Positions 38,205 to 48,006 are shown, counted from the first letter of the stretch. The stretch is DNA of 64,000 bases from Flavobacterium suaedae (GCF_014642915.1 NZ_BMJE01000003.1:461821-525820); one strand, 5' to 3'. The notes: generated from the letters alone by a model not told the origin. Translations and numbers: made by a program.

Positions 38205-39947
38205 ATGGAAAATAAAATTACCCGCAAACTTAATGAGCTACAAGCTACAGCAATTTGTGGGAACGACATAAGTTCTTCATGTCTTTATGTTTCTGCATTA
38301 ACTATAGGTTATGCCGGTCAATATGCATGGATATCACTTTTAATAGTCGCGTTTGTACTTTTTTTATTCCGAAAAATATATGGTGAAGTAGTAGGTGCCC
38401 TACCGTTAAACGGAGGAGCATATAATGTATTACTAAATACCTCAACTAAAAGGGTAGCCTCTATAGCTGCAATATTAACGGTATTATCCTATATGGCAAC
38501 TGCGGTAATATCAGCCTCAGAAGCAATGCATTACTTACAAACTATTTTTAGTGACATTAATATAGAAATTGCCACTGTTGTAGTACTATTAATTTTCAGC
38601 ATATTATCAATACTCGGTATAGGAGAGTCTGCCATTGTAGCAGTATTTATATTTATCTTTCACCTCATATCACTCACACTCTTAGTAGCAGTATCCGGCT
38701 ACTTCCTTTTAACAAATGGCTTAGATACTTTTCATCTCAACTGGGAGATGCCCGTCACAGGAAAAAGTATCATGTACACTCTATTTTTAGGTTTTTCAGC
38801 AGCAATGTTGGGTATATCAGGTTTTGAAAGTTCCGCCAATTTTGTTGAAGAACAGGAAAGCGGTGTTTTCCCAAAAACACTAAAAAATATGTGGGGAATT
38901 GTAAGTTTCTTTAATCCTGTAATGGCAATATTATTAATAGCCATTATACCATTTGCACAAATGGGAGAACATAAAGAATCATTACTTTCTTACTTGGGTC
39001 ACACTACAGGCGGTTCGTGGCTATCATGGTTAATCTCTATAGATGCTGTATTGGTGCTATGCGGTGCTGTACTTACTTCTTTTGTAGGTGTTTCAGGGCT
39101 TTTACGACGAATGACACTTGACCGAATACTAACTAACTTCTTTTTAAAAGAAAATAAAAGAGGAGCCAGCTATCGTATCATCATTAGCTTTCTGATTCTG
39201 TGTGTTTCTGTATTGTTAGTTACCCATGGCGATTTAGAATCACTCGCAGGGGTATATACATTTTCATTCCTTGCAGTAATGTGCCTTTTTGGTATAGGTA
39301 ACTTATTATTAAAAATAAAGAGGAAAAGATTACCACGCCCTGAACGAGCAAAAGGTATATCTGTGGTAATAGCAATTACCTTTATAGTTATTGCATTTTA
39401 CGGAAATATCATACTTAACAAAGATGCATTTACAACCTTTATAAAATACTTTATACCTGCACTAATTTTTGTAATTGTAATGCTTAACAGAGCAGCAATT
39501 ATACAATTGAGTCTTGATGTTCTTGAATATTTTTATAAACCTGTAAGGCGCTTTGTAATTGTAAGTAACAGGTATTTACAAAAAATACAATACAAGATAA
39601 ATGCACAGGCTTTTGTATTCTTTACCAAAGGTGATGACGTAGCTATACTAAACAAAGTAATGCAGTATGTGCAACAAAATGAAACTACCAAGAACCTAAA
39701 GATTGTAAACATACTTAGCGATGACCAGCAGAACAAGGAATTAAAGAAAGACTTAAAGGTGCTTGACAGAGCTTATCCTGATATAAATGTTGAGTTTATA
39801 GAACTTTCGGGAGTGTTTGGTCCTGAATTGATAGACCAGCTTTCTGAAGAATGGGAAATACCTAAAAACTTTATGTTTATTGGCTCACCGGGAGATAAAT
39901 TCCCTTATAAAGTATCAGAACTGGGCGGAGTAAGACTTATCATGTAA
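38205..39947 (+). CDS. APC-family amino-acid permease with C-terminal soluble domain
   Basis: 580 residues. About 12 membrane segments occupy residues ~30-430, with APC features such as the broken first helix and GALPLNGGAYNVLLN. The last ~130 residues are soluble, with a UspA-like alternating strand/helix pattern (KIVNILSDDQQNKELKK, INVEFIELSGVFGPELID, FMFIGSPGDKF). The substrate is unknown; fusion to a Usp-like tail suggests regulation of uptake. It lies alone after murF, 99 bases downstream, without a visible terminator between. Confidence 0.88.
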   Translation: MENKITRKLNELQATAICGNDISSSCLYVSALTIGYAGQYAWISLLIVAFVLFLFRKIYGEVVGALPLNGGAYNVLLNTSTKRVASIAAILTVLSYMATAVISASEAMHYLQTIFSDINIEIATVVVLLIFSILSILGIGESAIVAVFIFIFHLISLTLLVAVSGYFLLTNGLDTFHLNWEMPVTGKSIMYTLFLGFSAAMLGISGFESSANFVEEQESGVFPKTLKNMWGIVSFFNPVMAILLIAIIPFAQMGEHKESLLSYLGHTTGGSWLSWLISIDAVLVLCGAVLTSFVGVSGLLRRMTLDRILTNFFLKENKRGASYRIIISFLILCVSVLLVTHGDLESLAGVYTFSFLAVMCLFGIGNLLLKIKRKRLPRPERAKGISVVIAITFIVIAFYGNIILNKDAFTTFIKYFIPALIFVIVMLNRAAIIQLSLDVLEYFYKPVRRFVIVSNRYLQKIQYKINAQAFVFFTKGDDVAILNKVMQYVQQNETTKNLKIVNILSDDQQNKELKKDLKVLDRAYPDINVEFIELSGVFGPELIDQLSEEWEIPKNFMFIGSPGDKFPYKVSELGGVRLIM

Positions 39948-40009
39948 TACAACACCCTACTCTATTTAAACATACTTGTTTATAAACACCTTTTAAATTA
40001 GCCTGTTTC

Positions 40010-41701
40010 GTGACAAACGATTACCAAAATAAGATTACATATTTTTCTGAGAATACCATAAATGGAATCAATCCTCCCGAAAAATTTACCTATCCATTTT
40101 ATTACAAGCCACACCCTTTGGCTGAAATTGCTGCTACTGAGCTACAAGATTATTTAGAAAAAAAATCTGAGGAGTTAGACCATAATTTCGGAACTACAGA
40201 GAACAAAGAAGATACTGCCATAGGTAAAATGTTTGGTATTTTAGTTATTGAAGATACTAATGGCAAGCTAGGTTACCTTTCAGCATTTTCAGGAAAAATG
40301 GCAGGCACAAACAACCATATTAAATTTGTTCCTCCTGTATTTGATATGCTAACTGACAACAGCTTCTTTCTACAAGGCGAAAAAATACTTAGCAGCATTA
40401 ATAGGCAGGTTAAAGAACTGGAAAAGAATGAAACCTACATAAATTTAAAGCAGGAATTTGAAGAGCTTTCTAAACAGTCTGATGAAGAAATCAGTACTTC
40501 AAAAAAGGAATTAAAAGCTAATAAGGCTGACAGAAAGGAACTCAGAAAAACACAGAAACCGCTTTTAACCGAAGAAGAGTACTCCGCTTTTGAAGCGGAC
40601 TTAATAAAACAAAGTTTACGAGATAAACACATTTTAAATGTACTATCCGGTAAATGGGATGAACGTTTAGCGGGAAAGCAATCTCAAATAAATGAATTTG
40701 AAGATACTATTAATGCTTTAAAAAAAGAGCGAAAAGAAAAATCGGCTGCATTACAGCAACAGCTTTTTGAACAATATACTTTCCTGAATAAACACGGAGT
40801 AGAAAAAAGTTTATACACTATTTTCAGCGAAACTGTTTTCGGGAAACCGCCTGTAGCTGCCGGAGAGTGTGCTACGCCCAAGCTATTACAATATGCTTTT
40901 TTAAACGGGCTGAAGCCTATTGCTATGGCAGAATTTTGGTGGGGAGCATCGCCAAAATCAGATATACGAAAACACAAGCAGTTTTATCCTGCCTGCACAG
41001 GTAGATGCAAACCTATATTAAAACACATGCTGGAGGACATCCCTACGGATGAAGACCCACTTTTACACAACCCGGGAGAAAACAAAGAACTGGAAACCGT
41101 TTATGAAGATGATAGTTTTATTATAGTAAACAAACCTGCTGAATTACTCTCAGTACCGGGAATTAATATTAAAGACTCTGTATATACACGATTAAAAGTA
41201 ACTTTTAAAACCATAGAGCCACTTATTATACATCGTTTGGATATGGCAACCTCAGGGCTTTTAGTGGTAGCTAAAACCAAGGAGGCGCACAAGCATATAC
41301 AAATGCAGTTTTTAAAACGTACTGTAAACAAACGTTATACCGCATTACTTTCTAAACCTATTGAAGAAAACGAAGGCGAAATAAACCTGCCATTACGCGG
41401 TGATATAGATGACAGACCGAGGCAGCTTGTTTGTTTTGAACATGGAAAAAAAGCCATTACAAAATGGAAAGTAGTAGAAAGAAATGAAAATACTGCCAAA
41501 GTACATTTCTGGCCACTTACAGGAAGAACGCATCAGCTGCGAATGCATGCCGCACACGAAATGGGACTTAATGCACCTATTGTTGGCGATGACCTTTATG
41601 GCACCAACGACAGCAGGTTGCACCTGCATGCAGCTTTCCTTTCCTTTGTTCATCCGGTAACAAAAAAACTTTTAAAGTTTGAAGTAAAAGAGGAGTTTTA
41701 A
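40010..41701 (+). CDS. RluA-family pseudouridine synthase with long N-terminal extension
   Basis: 563 residues from a GTG at 40010; the next ATG would remove ~70 residues. The C-terminal ~220 residues are an RluA domain, with the catalytic Asp in IIHRLDMATSGLLVVAK and RTHQLRMHAAHEMG. The N-terminal ~330 residues contain FYYKPHPLAEIAATELQDYL, a charged coiled coil (residues ~125-260) and a CTGRCKPILKHML block with two Cys. Such long forms exist in Bacteroidota and some Gammaproteobacteria. It isomerises uridine in RNA; the target is not readable. It converges with the acyl-CoA-dehydrogenase-like gene, one base apart. Confidence 0.9.
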   Translation: MTNDYQNKITYFSENTINGINPPEKFTYPFYYKPHPLAEIAATELQDYLEKKSEELDHNFGTTENKEDTAIGKMFGILVIEDTNGKLGYLSAFSGKMAGTNNHIKFVPPVFDMLTDNSFFLQGEKILSSINRQVKELEKNETYINLKQEFEELSKQSDEEISTSKKELKANKADRKELRKTQKPLLTEEEYSAFEADLIKQSLRDKHILNVLSGKWDERLAGKQSQINEFEDTINALKKERKEKSAALQQQLFEQYTFLNKHGVEKSLYTIFSETVFGKPPVAAGECATPKLLQYAFLNGLKPIAMAEFWWGASPKSDIRKHKQFYPACTGRCKPILKHMLEDIPTDEDPLLHNPGENKELETVYEDDSFIIVNKPAELLSVPGINIKDSVYTRLKVTFKTIEPLIIHRLDMATSGLLVVAKTKEAHKHIQMQFLKRTVNKRYTALLSKPIEENEGEINLPLRGDIDDRPRQLVCFEHGKKAITKWKVVERNENTAKVHFWPLTGRTHQLRMHAAHEMGLNAPIVGDDLYGTNDSRLHLHAAFLSFVHPVTKKLLKFEVKEEF

Positions 41702-41702
41702 T

Positions 41703-42710
41703 CTAAACTTTTGGTCTGAAATTAGCATGCTGCGTAGCTGTAAAAAAGTCCTTAAATATTTGATTAATCACCTCATCATTTGCTGAAGATTTAATACCTG
41801 TTGATTGGTGTAGTTTAATTATAAAAATCATTAGCTTTTCAACGACATCCTCACCAAACTGATGAATTTCAGTAATCAATTCTTCCTCTAAAGCAGATGT
41901 TTCTAAAAGAGTTTTCTCTATACCTTCTGCATACTGGTTTACTTTCTCTGTAACTGTATTCAAATAGTTACGTAATTCAGCCTGACCGTTTACGGTTTTA
42001 ATCTTTTCGCTTTCTATTAGAAAGTGCTCAGCCATACCTATGTAATTTACCAACAACGTTAAATCAGCAAAAGTCTGAAATGGTACCTGGCTTAAATAGC
42101 CATCACTGTAAAATTCATTATACACAAAGCTCTGCTCTTCGGGTACATATTGATTATCCACCTTAAAACTATGTGATGCTGTAGCTACCATTCCCATAGT
42201 ATTCCATTCAGGAATAATTTCAACCTGTGAAGGCTCTAAAACAAAGGAAAGAAACTTTGGCTGCCCGTCATCAGTAAGTAAAGGTTTACCATCTTCTACT
42301 ATATGTGCATTTAACGTAAAATGAGAAAGATATGGCGCTCCTGTGGCATAGCTCCAAAAACCATTTATTACATACTTACCCCCTACTTTCTCTGCTGTAC
42401 CGCTTAACATTCCGCTACCTCCAAAACAAATATCAGGTTTATTAAATAGTTTTGAGGCTGTTTCTTTTTTCAGGTTACGTGCAAAATAGTTAGCTCCGCT
42501 ACACAGGGTTATAAACCACCCGAAACTACCATCTATACGCGCTAAATCCTGTAATGTTTTTAATCCTTCGGGTAAAGAACAATCCAAACCGCCATACTCT
42601 TTCGGAACCCAAATTTGCAGCCATTTTTTATCGTGAATGGTTTGTAAAACTTCTTGGTCAAATTCTTTAGCTAAAAACAAACGTTTTTGCAGTTCTTCTG
42701 TAGTAAGCAT
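41703..42710 (-). CDS. Acyl-CoA dehydrogenase-like flavoprotein
   Basis: 335 residues from the ATG at 42710. The frame extends to 42782 but that part overlaps the upstream gene, and MLTTEELQKRLFLAKEF fits a family start. IHDKKWLQIWVPKEYGGLD, IDGSFGWFITLCSGANYF and GGKYVINGFWSYATGAPY match the acyl-CoA dehydrogenase fold, closer to the group-D flavin monooxygenase branch (DszC/HpaH-like) than to beta-oxidation enzymes. No catalytic Glu motif (YEGT) is present near the C terminus, and it is shorter than the usual ~380 residues. Function unknown. It lies 31 bases downstream of an orphan gene on the same strand. Confidence 0.75.
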   Translation of the reverse strand: MLTTEELQKRLFLAKEFDQEVLQTIHDKKWLQIWVPKEYGGLDCSLPEGLKTLQDLARIDGSFGWFITLCSGANYFARNLKKETASKLFNKPDICFGGSGMLSGTAEKVGGKYVINGFWSYATGAPYLSHFTLNAHIVEDGKPLLTDDGQPKFLSFVLEPSQVEIIPEWNTMGMVATASHSFKVDNQYVPEEQSFVYNEFYSDGYLSQVPFQTFADLTLLVNYIGMAEHFLIESEKIKTVNGQAELRNYLNTVTEKVNQYAEGIEKTLLETSALEEELITEIHQFGEDVVEKLMIFIIKLHQSTGIKSSANDEVINQIFKDFFTATQHANFRPKV

Positions 42711-42741
42711 GAAATTATTATGTTGGTAGGTATTTAATGTA

Positions 42742-43170
42742 TTATTTGAGTAATATAACTTTTTCTCTGTATTTTGGATCATAATCTATCAAGACAGCTA
42801 CCTTATCTTTCCCCTTTATTTTTAAACGTAAATAATCTTTTAAAAAATCTACTCCTTCAAAAGTCATAGCTGCTAATCCAAAAATTATAAATTGATAATC
42901 ATCAATTTCCCTATCTATAACAAACTTAAGAAAATCTAATTCGCAAGTCCCAATTTTAGGATGTAAACCTACTTTTTTTAGACCCCGTTTATTTTTATCC
43001 CTGTAAGGAGGCAACAAATAAACTTTTGTATTTCTTGATAAACTATTGATAACAACTGTCTTTTCCGAATCAAAAGCATCATTGCTTAATATAATATCTG
43101 AAACAAACATATTATTTGTCTCCAAACAATAAACTTCCCCTTTTGTAAAGTTATATGTTTCAACTCCCAT
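42742..43170 (-). CDS. Hypothetical protein (orphan)
   Basis: 142 residues, soluble, no signal peptide, no family recognised. It shows alternating strands and helices, a basic central stretch (PPYRDKNKRGLKKVG) and a C-terminal KVAVLIDYDPKYREKVILL. Codon use looks like the neighbours, and a perfect TAnnTTTG box lies ~45 bases upstream, so it is probably a real gene. It is the last gene before the tRNA-like relic at ~43345. Confidence 0.65.
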   Translation of the reverse strand: MGVETYNFTKGEVYCLETNNMFVSDIILSNDAFDSEKTVVINSLSRNTKVYLLPPYRDKNKRGLKKVGLHPKIGTCELDFLKFVIDREIDDYQFIIFGLAAMTFEGVDFLKDYLRLKIKGKDKVAVLIDYDPKYREKVILLK

Positions 43171-43216
43171 AAATTAATTATATTTCTTATTATATTATCC
43201 CGCTTATTTGGTTTTA

Positions 43217-43224
43217 CAAAAGTA
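43217..43224 (-). promoter_or_regulatory. Bacteroidota -7 element upstream of the orphan gene
   Basis: The minus strand reads TACTTTTG, a perfect TAnnTTTG, about 46 bases before the ATG at 43170. No TTG at the usual spacing. Confidence 0.45.
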
Positions 43225-43344
43225 TATATAATAGGTGCATTTCCAGAAAGAATATTTTTCGCTATCCCCTCTCATTCACATTAGAGAATTAGGTGATTTA
43301 TACGAACAAAAAAAGCTCCAGTTTTCACTAAAACCCTTAATCTG

Positions 43345-43370
43345 TGGACGATGAGGAGTTCGAGCCTAAC
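43345..43370 (-). pseudogene. Relic of a tRNA 3' end (T-arm and acceptor)
   Basis: On the minus strand the sequence reads like the 3' end of a tRNA (GGCTCGAACTCCTCATCGTCC), matching the 3' end of the tRNA-Val gene at 50018-50092 with a few differences. The rest of the tRNA is absent. It is in the same orientation as that tRNA and could be the far attachment-site copy of an old integration. A broken hairpin-like AAAAAAAGCTCC stretch precedes it, as the terminator does at the intact gene. Confidence 0.5.
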
Positions 43371-43501
43371 TATATTTTGTTTTAATACAGGTTTTGGTAT
43401 TGATGAATGAGTTTCTGCTTATATAGATTATAACTTTATATAAAACATAGTTTACATTCATTGTATAATTAATACAAATATTTATTACTTATATAAAATA
43501 T
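43371..43501. other. AT-rich intergenic stretch, no gene seen
   Basis: Part of the 451-base gap 43171-43621. Apart from the -7 box, the tRNA relic and the terminator listed separately, this is AT-rich sequence with no convincing reading frame or structured RNA. Confidence 0.6.
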
Positions 43502-43533
43502 AAAGGAGCGTATGTTTTAACATACACTCCTTT
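43502..43533 (-). terminator. Terminator of the 48.2-43.6 kb operon
   Basis: AAAGGAG.GTATGTT / AACATAC.CTCCTTT is a 14-bp stem with one mismatch, followed on the minus strand by a T-rich run, about 90 bases after the stop at 43622. Confidence 0.75.
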
Positions 43534-43621
43534 AAGGATACCTAAAAAAACAAATTGCTATTAACTAAAAAATAAAATATTATTTTCTACAATTTAAAAC
43601 AGATAAGCTAGTTTAAACGTG

Positions 43622-45589
43622 TTAGTTTGATACAACTTCGGCATTACAAAATATAAGTGCATGCCTGTTACTACCTCCGGAATCAGCAGTTCTGGTAATT
43701 GTAATTGTATCGTAAGCATTAGTTGAGCTAATATTCAAAATTAGTCCTCCACTTGCAATTCCTGAATTACGTGCACTTGCTTCATTTCCATCCTGAGTAA
43801 AATCGAAACTATCCAAACAGTTACCCGCAATACCCACAGCTAGTACAGGTACAGAAACGCCATCTAAAGATGCTGATATAGTGTACCCTTCATCACCTTC
43901 AGTATTTTCGTTACCAATTCCTATTACTTGTACGTTGTTTAACGGTACATCAAAAGTATAAGTTGCAAAAGCATTCGTGGCTGTACTTTGCCATGTACCA
44001 TTTCCTGATATATTACCACAATATGTACTATTATTAGTTGTTGTTGTTGAATTTCCGGTTCGGGTAACATTAACGTCTGTACCATCTATTGATACTGTTA
44101 TAGGGAAATTATTGCCGCCATATATTTCACTTGTTCCACACGTTGCAGTTGTATAAGCAGCCCCTATAGTTCTATTAAAAGTACACGATGGCGAACTCCC
44201 TACAGTAAATGTACTAACCTCTGCATTAGTAGGTGTACCACTAGCAGTTAGTGTAATAGCTTGCTCTCCTGTACTGGAGAAAGTACCTGATGCTGACCAA
44301 GTAATGCCATTTACCTCAGAAGTAGAAATGTTGTAGCCTCCTACAGCTGTAACATCAACTGTAATAGTTTGTGTAACGCCCGATGCTGCTGTACCTACAG
44401 TAAGCGTACCTGTTGCTGTACCGCTTTCACAATCGTATGATGCTATTATTGCAGAGCCTCCTGATGAATTGTCAGGTACTGCTTCAGCATTACAAAATGC
44501 AAGGGCATGTGCATTACTTCCTGATGCAGTGGATAGCCTGGTTATTGTAATTTCATCGTAAGCACTTGCAGAACTAATGTTAAATATTATACCTCCTATA
44601 AATCCAGCGGATACCGTATTTCGTATAGAAGCTTCATTACCAGCTTGTGATGTACTAAATCTATCTTGGCAGGTACCGCCAGCAACTACTAATTGTACAG
44701 GTACAGCTGCACCATTTAAGCTTGCACTTACCGTATATCCTTCTTGACTCTCACTCTCCTCATTATTTACACTATACACTTGTACATTTTTCAAAGGAAC
44801 AGTAAAGGTATAAGTTGCAAACTGGTTTAAGTCAGTGTTTTGAAAGCCTGATGATGATGATACTCCACAATGAGTAATTGTACTGGAAGTTCCGCTTGAA
44901 GTTCCTGATTTTGTTACTGTAACACTTTGTCCATCAACCGTAACTGTAGCAGGATAATTATTCCCGTACGTTGTAGTACAAGCAGTAGTGTTAAATGGCT
45001 CTCCAATACTTCGCGTAAAACTACAGTTTGGTGTAGTGTTTAAGGTGTATGTCCCCTCACCTGCCGTGTTTGGCGTACCTGTTGCTTCTAAAACTATATC
45101 TTGATCACCTTCCGCATTAAATATGCCTGATTTAGAAAAAGTCACACCATCATAAGTAGCTGAAATATTATAACTACCTGCTGCGGTAACATTTGCTGTA
45201 ATAGTTTGAGTTGTACCTGATACTTCTTCGCCTTCTGTCATTGTACCTACAGAGGCTCCTGAACAACTGTATGATGCTACAATAGCAGTTCCGTTACTAG
45301 TATCAGACAAAGAGTTAGAAGCTGCGCTAAGGCAATTAGACCATGCTCCGTTTTCATAAACTTTTACACAGCCCGAAGAAAGGTCATATAAAATCATACC
45401 TTCAACCGGAGTGGTAATTGCATCTGTACTTGTAACTCTTGGCAATACAAGTGCTTTATTAGTACTTTCAAGCTCCAGTAACGAGCTTTCACCAACAGTT
45501 GTTGGGTTATCCCCTATTTTTACCTGTGCAAAAGCTGAATAGCCTACCAGTACAAGTAATATTAGTAAAAAATGTTTGTTCTGTTTCAT
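43622..45589 (-). CDS. Secreted protein with tail-fibre-like N terminus and two large tandem repeats
   Basis: 655 residues with a signal peptide (FLLILLVLVGYSAFA). Residues ~22-70 (VKIGDNPTTVGESSLLELES, ALVLPRVT) match the Bacteroidota secreted-protein N-terminal head that resembles phage tail-fibre/collagen-like head repeats; ILYDLSSGCVKVYENGAWS follows. Residues ~103-371 and ~381-655 are two homologous units, each starting ASY.C.SG and ending AL.FCNAE.V, rich in Thr/Ser with paired cysteines. There is no C-terminal sorting domain. It is the last gene of a three-gene operon. Function unknown; an extracellular or surface structural role is likely. Confidence 0.75.
   Translation of the reverse strand: MKQNKHFLLILLVLVGYSAFAQVKIGDNPTTVGESSLLELESTNKALVLPRVTSTDAITTPVEGMILYDLSSGCVKVYENGAWSNCLSAASNSLSDTSNGTAIVASYSCSGASVGTMTEGEEVSGTTQTITANVTAAGSYNISATYDGVTFSKSGIFNAEGDQDIVLEATGTPNTAGEGTYTLNTTPNCSFTRSIGEPFNTTACTTTYGNNYPATVTVDGQSVTVTKSGTSSGTSSTITHCGVSSSSGFQNTDLNQFATYTFTVPLKNVQVYSVNNEESESQEGYTVSASLNGAAVPVQLVVAGGTCQDRFSTSQAGNEASIRNTVSAGFIGGIIFNISSASAYDEITITRLSTASGSNAHALAFCNAEAVPDNSSGGSAIIASYDCESGTATGTLTVGTAASGVTQTITVDVTAVGGYNISTSEVNGITWSASGTFSSTGEQAITLTASGTPTNAEVSTFTVGSSPSCTFNRTIGAAYTTATCGTSEIYGGNNFPITVSIDGTDVNVTRTGNSTTTTNNSTYCGNISGNGTWQSTATNAFATYTFDVPLNNVQVIGIGNENTEGDEGYTISASLDGVSVPVLAVGIAGNCLDSFDFTQDGNEASARNSGIASGGLILNISSTNAYDTITITRTADSGGSNRHALIFCNAEVVSN
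43625..44449 (-). repeat. Intragenic repeat unit 2 (~275 residues)
   Basis: Residues ~381-655 of the preceding protein. Homologous to unit 1 throughout, including NEASARN, SSTNAYDTITITR and the final FCNAE.V. Confidence 0.8.
44477..45283 (-). repeat. Intragenic repeat unit 1 (~269 residues)
   Basis: Residues ~103-371 of the same protein, with ASYSCSG, NEASIRN, SSASAYDEITITR and AFCNAEAV at positions matching unit 2. A 9-residue linker separates the units. Confidence 0.8.
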
Positions 45590-45621
45590 TTTATTCTAAT
45601 GTTTAGATTTTTTTAAATATT

Positions 45622-48006
45622 TTATTGTTGTTGTTTTGTGTTTACAAGTTTTACACTTGTTACCATGCCATTAGAAAGTTTTATTTTAGCAATATACACG
45701 GCTTCCTGATGATTAAAGGCTTCTGATAATTCTGTTTTGCCAACATTGTAATATGTTGCTATCAGTCTTCCCGTAAGGTCATAAACTTCTATATCTTGTA
45801 TTGTAGTGCTGGCAGTTACTTTTAAAGTACCATTTGTAATTACTGCAGTATTTTTGTGGTTTATAAAATCATCATTTTGCAATGCCTGATTTTCATAAAC
45901 AATTTTAAACCTGTCGTTGGTAAGGTTTCCAAAAACAGTAAAATTATATGGAGATAAATTAAGGTTATGGTATACTTCCTCCTGCTGGTCGTATAGGTAA
46001 ACTATTACCTCTTCACCTGCAAATATTCCATTTCTTTCATCAAGTGCTATAGTGTAATTAGCTTGGTCTGCATTTGTTTTAGATATACCCAGTTGAACTT
46101 GGTCTGTTATCTCAAATTCAGGACGGCTATTTATGGCAAGTTTGCGACCGTCACCCTCAAATACAGAATAAAATTGTGTACTGCTTACCGAGTTTCTCCC
46201 TGCATCAAATAAACGATCGTATTCCATTGTTGCCTCCGGGGTGTATGCTATCAATATTTGGCTAAATACATCTTCATTATTATATAAATTAAGCTTGTAT
46301 TTGTCTGCTACATCAGGTAAATCATTAGACATTCTGAAAAAATTATTATTATCTTCAACAAGTCTCATACAGTTTGTAAAAGTAACATCGCCATTATTTA
46401 ATGCTCTTACCATAAATCCTTGTGCGCTTGGTATCTTACCATCAATAGAATATGTAACCGGCGAAGTATTAACACTACCTGCAAGATTCCAAACAGCGTA
46501 ATCAGCCTGAGTGTTTTCTCCGGTTTCAGATTTAGACCAAATGTATATTGCACCATCTAAGTTAGTATTAGTACGTAAAAATAAGGCAGCATTAATTGCT
46601 GAAGGGTAAGGATTTGCAAGTAAATTATACGATGAACCACAAGTAGTACATGCACCGTTTTGAGCAACAGAAACTGTAACATCTCCATTATTGGCAACAC
46701 CTGTAAGTGTAACATCTATTTTTCCTGAAAAAGAGCCATCTGTAACGAAAGGGATTTGATCTTTTACGCGACTTAAAAAACCTATACCGGTTTCTGTAGA
46801 TGACATTACCTGCCAACCGAAACCGCTATTTGAAGGGGATGACCCGGCTACCCAATTATAATAAGCATCAAAGGCTCCATCTGTATCATACCCCTGAGCA
46901 GAGGCTGTACTCATTTGTGTTTTAAAATCACCTTCAATTGGTGTACCCCAATAAACGTAATCATTTACCTTTCTAATTGTACGTGTAGTTTTTGTAATTT
47001 CTACTGTAGGTGCATCTGCTGATGCATCACGTTGCACTAAGGCAGCATTACTGGACATATAAACTGTACCTGTACCACTTGCACCACGAACAATTTCTAA
47101 ATAATCATCATCTACTAATGTTAAATCGTTATTTAATACTATTGAGTTACATTGAAGTGTACCTGAAAAAGGTCCGTTTATTACTACAGGATCTTCAAGT
47201 GTTGGCTCAGAAGGAGACCAGGCACTACCGTCCCATGTTTTTGTATTACCTGAACTTGTAATTATTGGTGCACAATCATCTCTTACACCTAAAGTAAAAT
47301 ATCTATAAGTGCTGGTATCAACAGCTTCGTTAGTGGATATTGAGCCGGATACGAGTGTAGTTCCTGTACCTGAAAATAAATTCGTAGTATCTACTTGAGA
47401 TGGTATTTCTATCCATTGCGAACCATTCCATCCCACTATTGTTAGTTCTGACAAGTCACTAGACAGCACAAATGTAGATACTAACTCAGCATTATTAGAG
47501 CTATTCCATCCTACGCTTATTACTGCATCGCCTGAACTACTACTTATATCCCAGTACTGTGTAGCAGAGACTTGTAATATTGGGCTTTGCACATCAGAAC
47601 CAAAAGCACTAACAGGGCTGGCTTCATAATATGCTACTTCAAAACTACTTCCTGTTCCGGGAGCTACCTTAACAGGTGCATAAGTAGTAAGTTGTGCCGT
47701 AGGTAGTAGTTTATCGGTAGTTCCGTACATTTTAATATAACCGTCCACATTGCTTGTTAACGAGGCACTATCAAAGGCAACATTTTCTCCAATAGAAAGT
47801 TTTCCATTTGTTGAAGCGGTACGGGAAGTTGTAATATCAGAGCTACTGCCAAAGCTTATATTACCTGATGCAATATACATTTCCGCATTATCAGAAATAT
47901 ATAAAGACCCATTATTATGTATTTGCGCAAATACATTATTTGTACAGAGGACAATTAGTAAAAACGCAATACTTAATATTTTTTTTATAATGTAATTTTT
48001 CCCCAT
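45622..48006 (-). CDS. T9SS type A sorting-domain-containing secreted protein
   Basis: 794 residues. N-terminal signal peptide (ILSIAFLLIVLCTNNVFA), then a beta-rich body with SISTNEAVDTSTYRYFTLG, VVINGPFSGTLQCNSIVL and the NLLANPYPSAINAALFL block common in Bacteroidota T9SS substrates. The last ~75 residues (IQDIEVYDLTGRLIATYYN, EAVYIAKIKLSNG) form a type A T9SS C-terminal domain, so export by T9SS and surface attachment or release are inferred. It starts 10 bases after the small membrane protein gene and precedes the repeat protein by 32 bases: one operon. No enzymatic domain is recognised. Confidence 0.82.
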   Translation of the reverse strand: MGKNYIIKKILSIAFLLIVLCTNNVFAQIHNNGSLYISDNAEMYIASGNISFGSSSDITTSRTASTNGKLSIGENVAFDSASLTSNVDGYIKMYGTTDKLLPTAQLTTYAPVKVAPGTGSSFEVAYYEASPVSAFGSDVQSPILQVSATQYWDISSSSGDAVISVGWNSSNNAELVSTFVLSSDLSELTIVGWNGSQWIEIPSQVDTTNLFSGTGTTLVSGSISTNEAVDTSTYRYFTLGVRDDCAPIITSSGNTKTWDGSAWSPSEPTLEDPVVINGPFSGTLQCNSIVLNNDLTLVDDDYLEIVRGASGTGTVYMSSNAALVQRDASADAPTVEITKTTRTIRKVNDYVYWGTPIEGDFKTQMSTASAQGYDTDGAFDAYYNWVAGSSPSNSGFGWQVMSSTETGIGFLSRVKDQIPFVTDGSFSGKIDVTLTGVANNGDVTVSVAQNGACTTCGSSYNLLANPYPSAINAALFLRTNTNLDGAIYIWSKSETGENTQADYAVWNLAGSVNTSPVTYSIDGKIPSAQGFMVRALNNGDVTFTNCMRLVEDNNNFFRMSNDLPDVADKYKLNLYNNEDVFSQILIAYTPEATMEYDRLFDAGRNSVSSTQFYSVFEGDGRKLAINSRPEFEITDQVQLGISKTNADQANYTIALDERNGIFAGEEVIVYLYDQQEEVYHNLNLSPYNFTVFGNLTNDRFKIVYENQALQNDDFINHKNTAVITNGTLKVTASTTIQDIEVYDLTGRLIATYYNVGKTELSEAFNHQEAVYIAKIKLSNGMVTSVKLVNTKQQQ

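Noticed and set aside
42711..42782. Overlap of the acyl-CoA-dehydrogenase-like frame with the orphan gene, considered as a frameshifted single gene
   Set aside because: The two proteins are unrelated and the internal ATG at 42710 restores a normal N terminus, so the overlap is only an over-extended frame.
43262..43353. Open frame of about 30 codons across the broken hairpin and tRNA relic (LIHIRELGDLYEQKKLQ), considered as an integrase remnant
   Set aside because: Too short, no start codon, no recombinase motif; chance frame is more likely.
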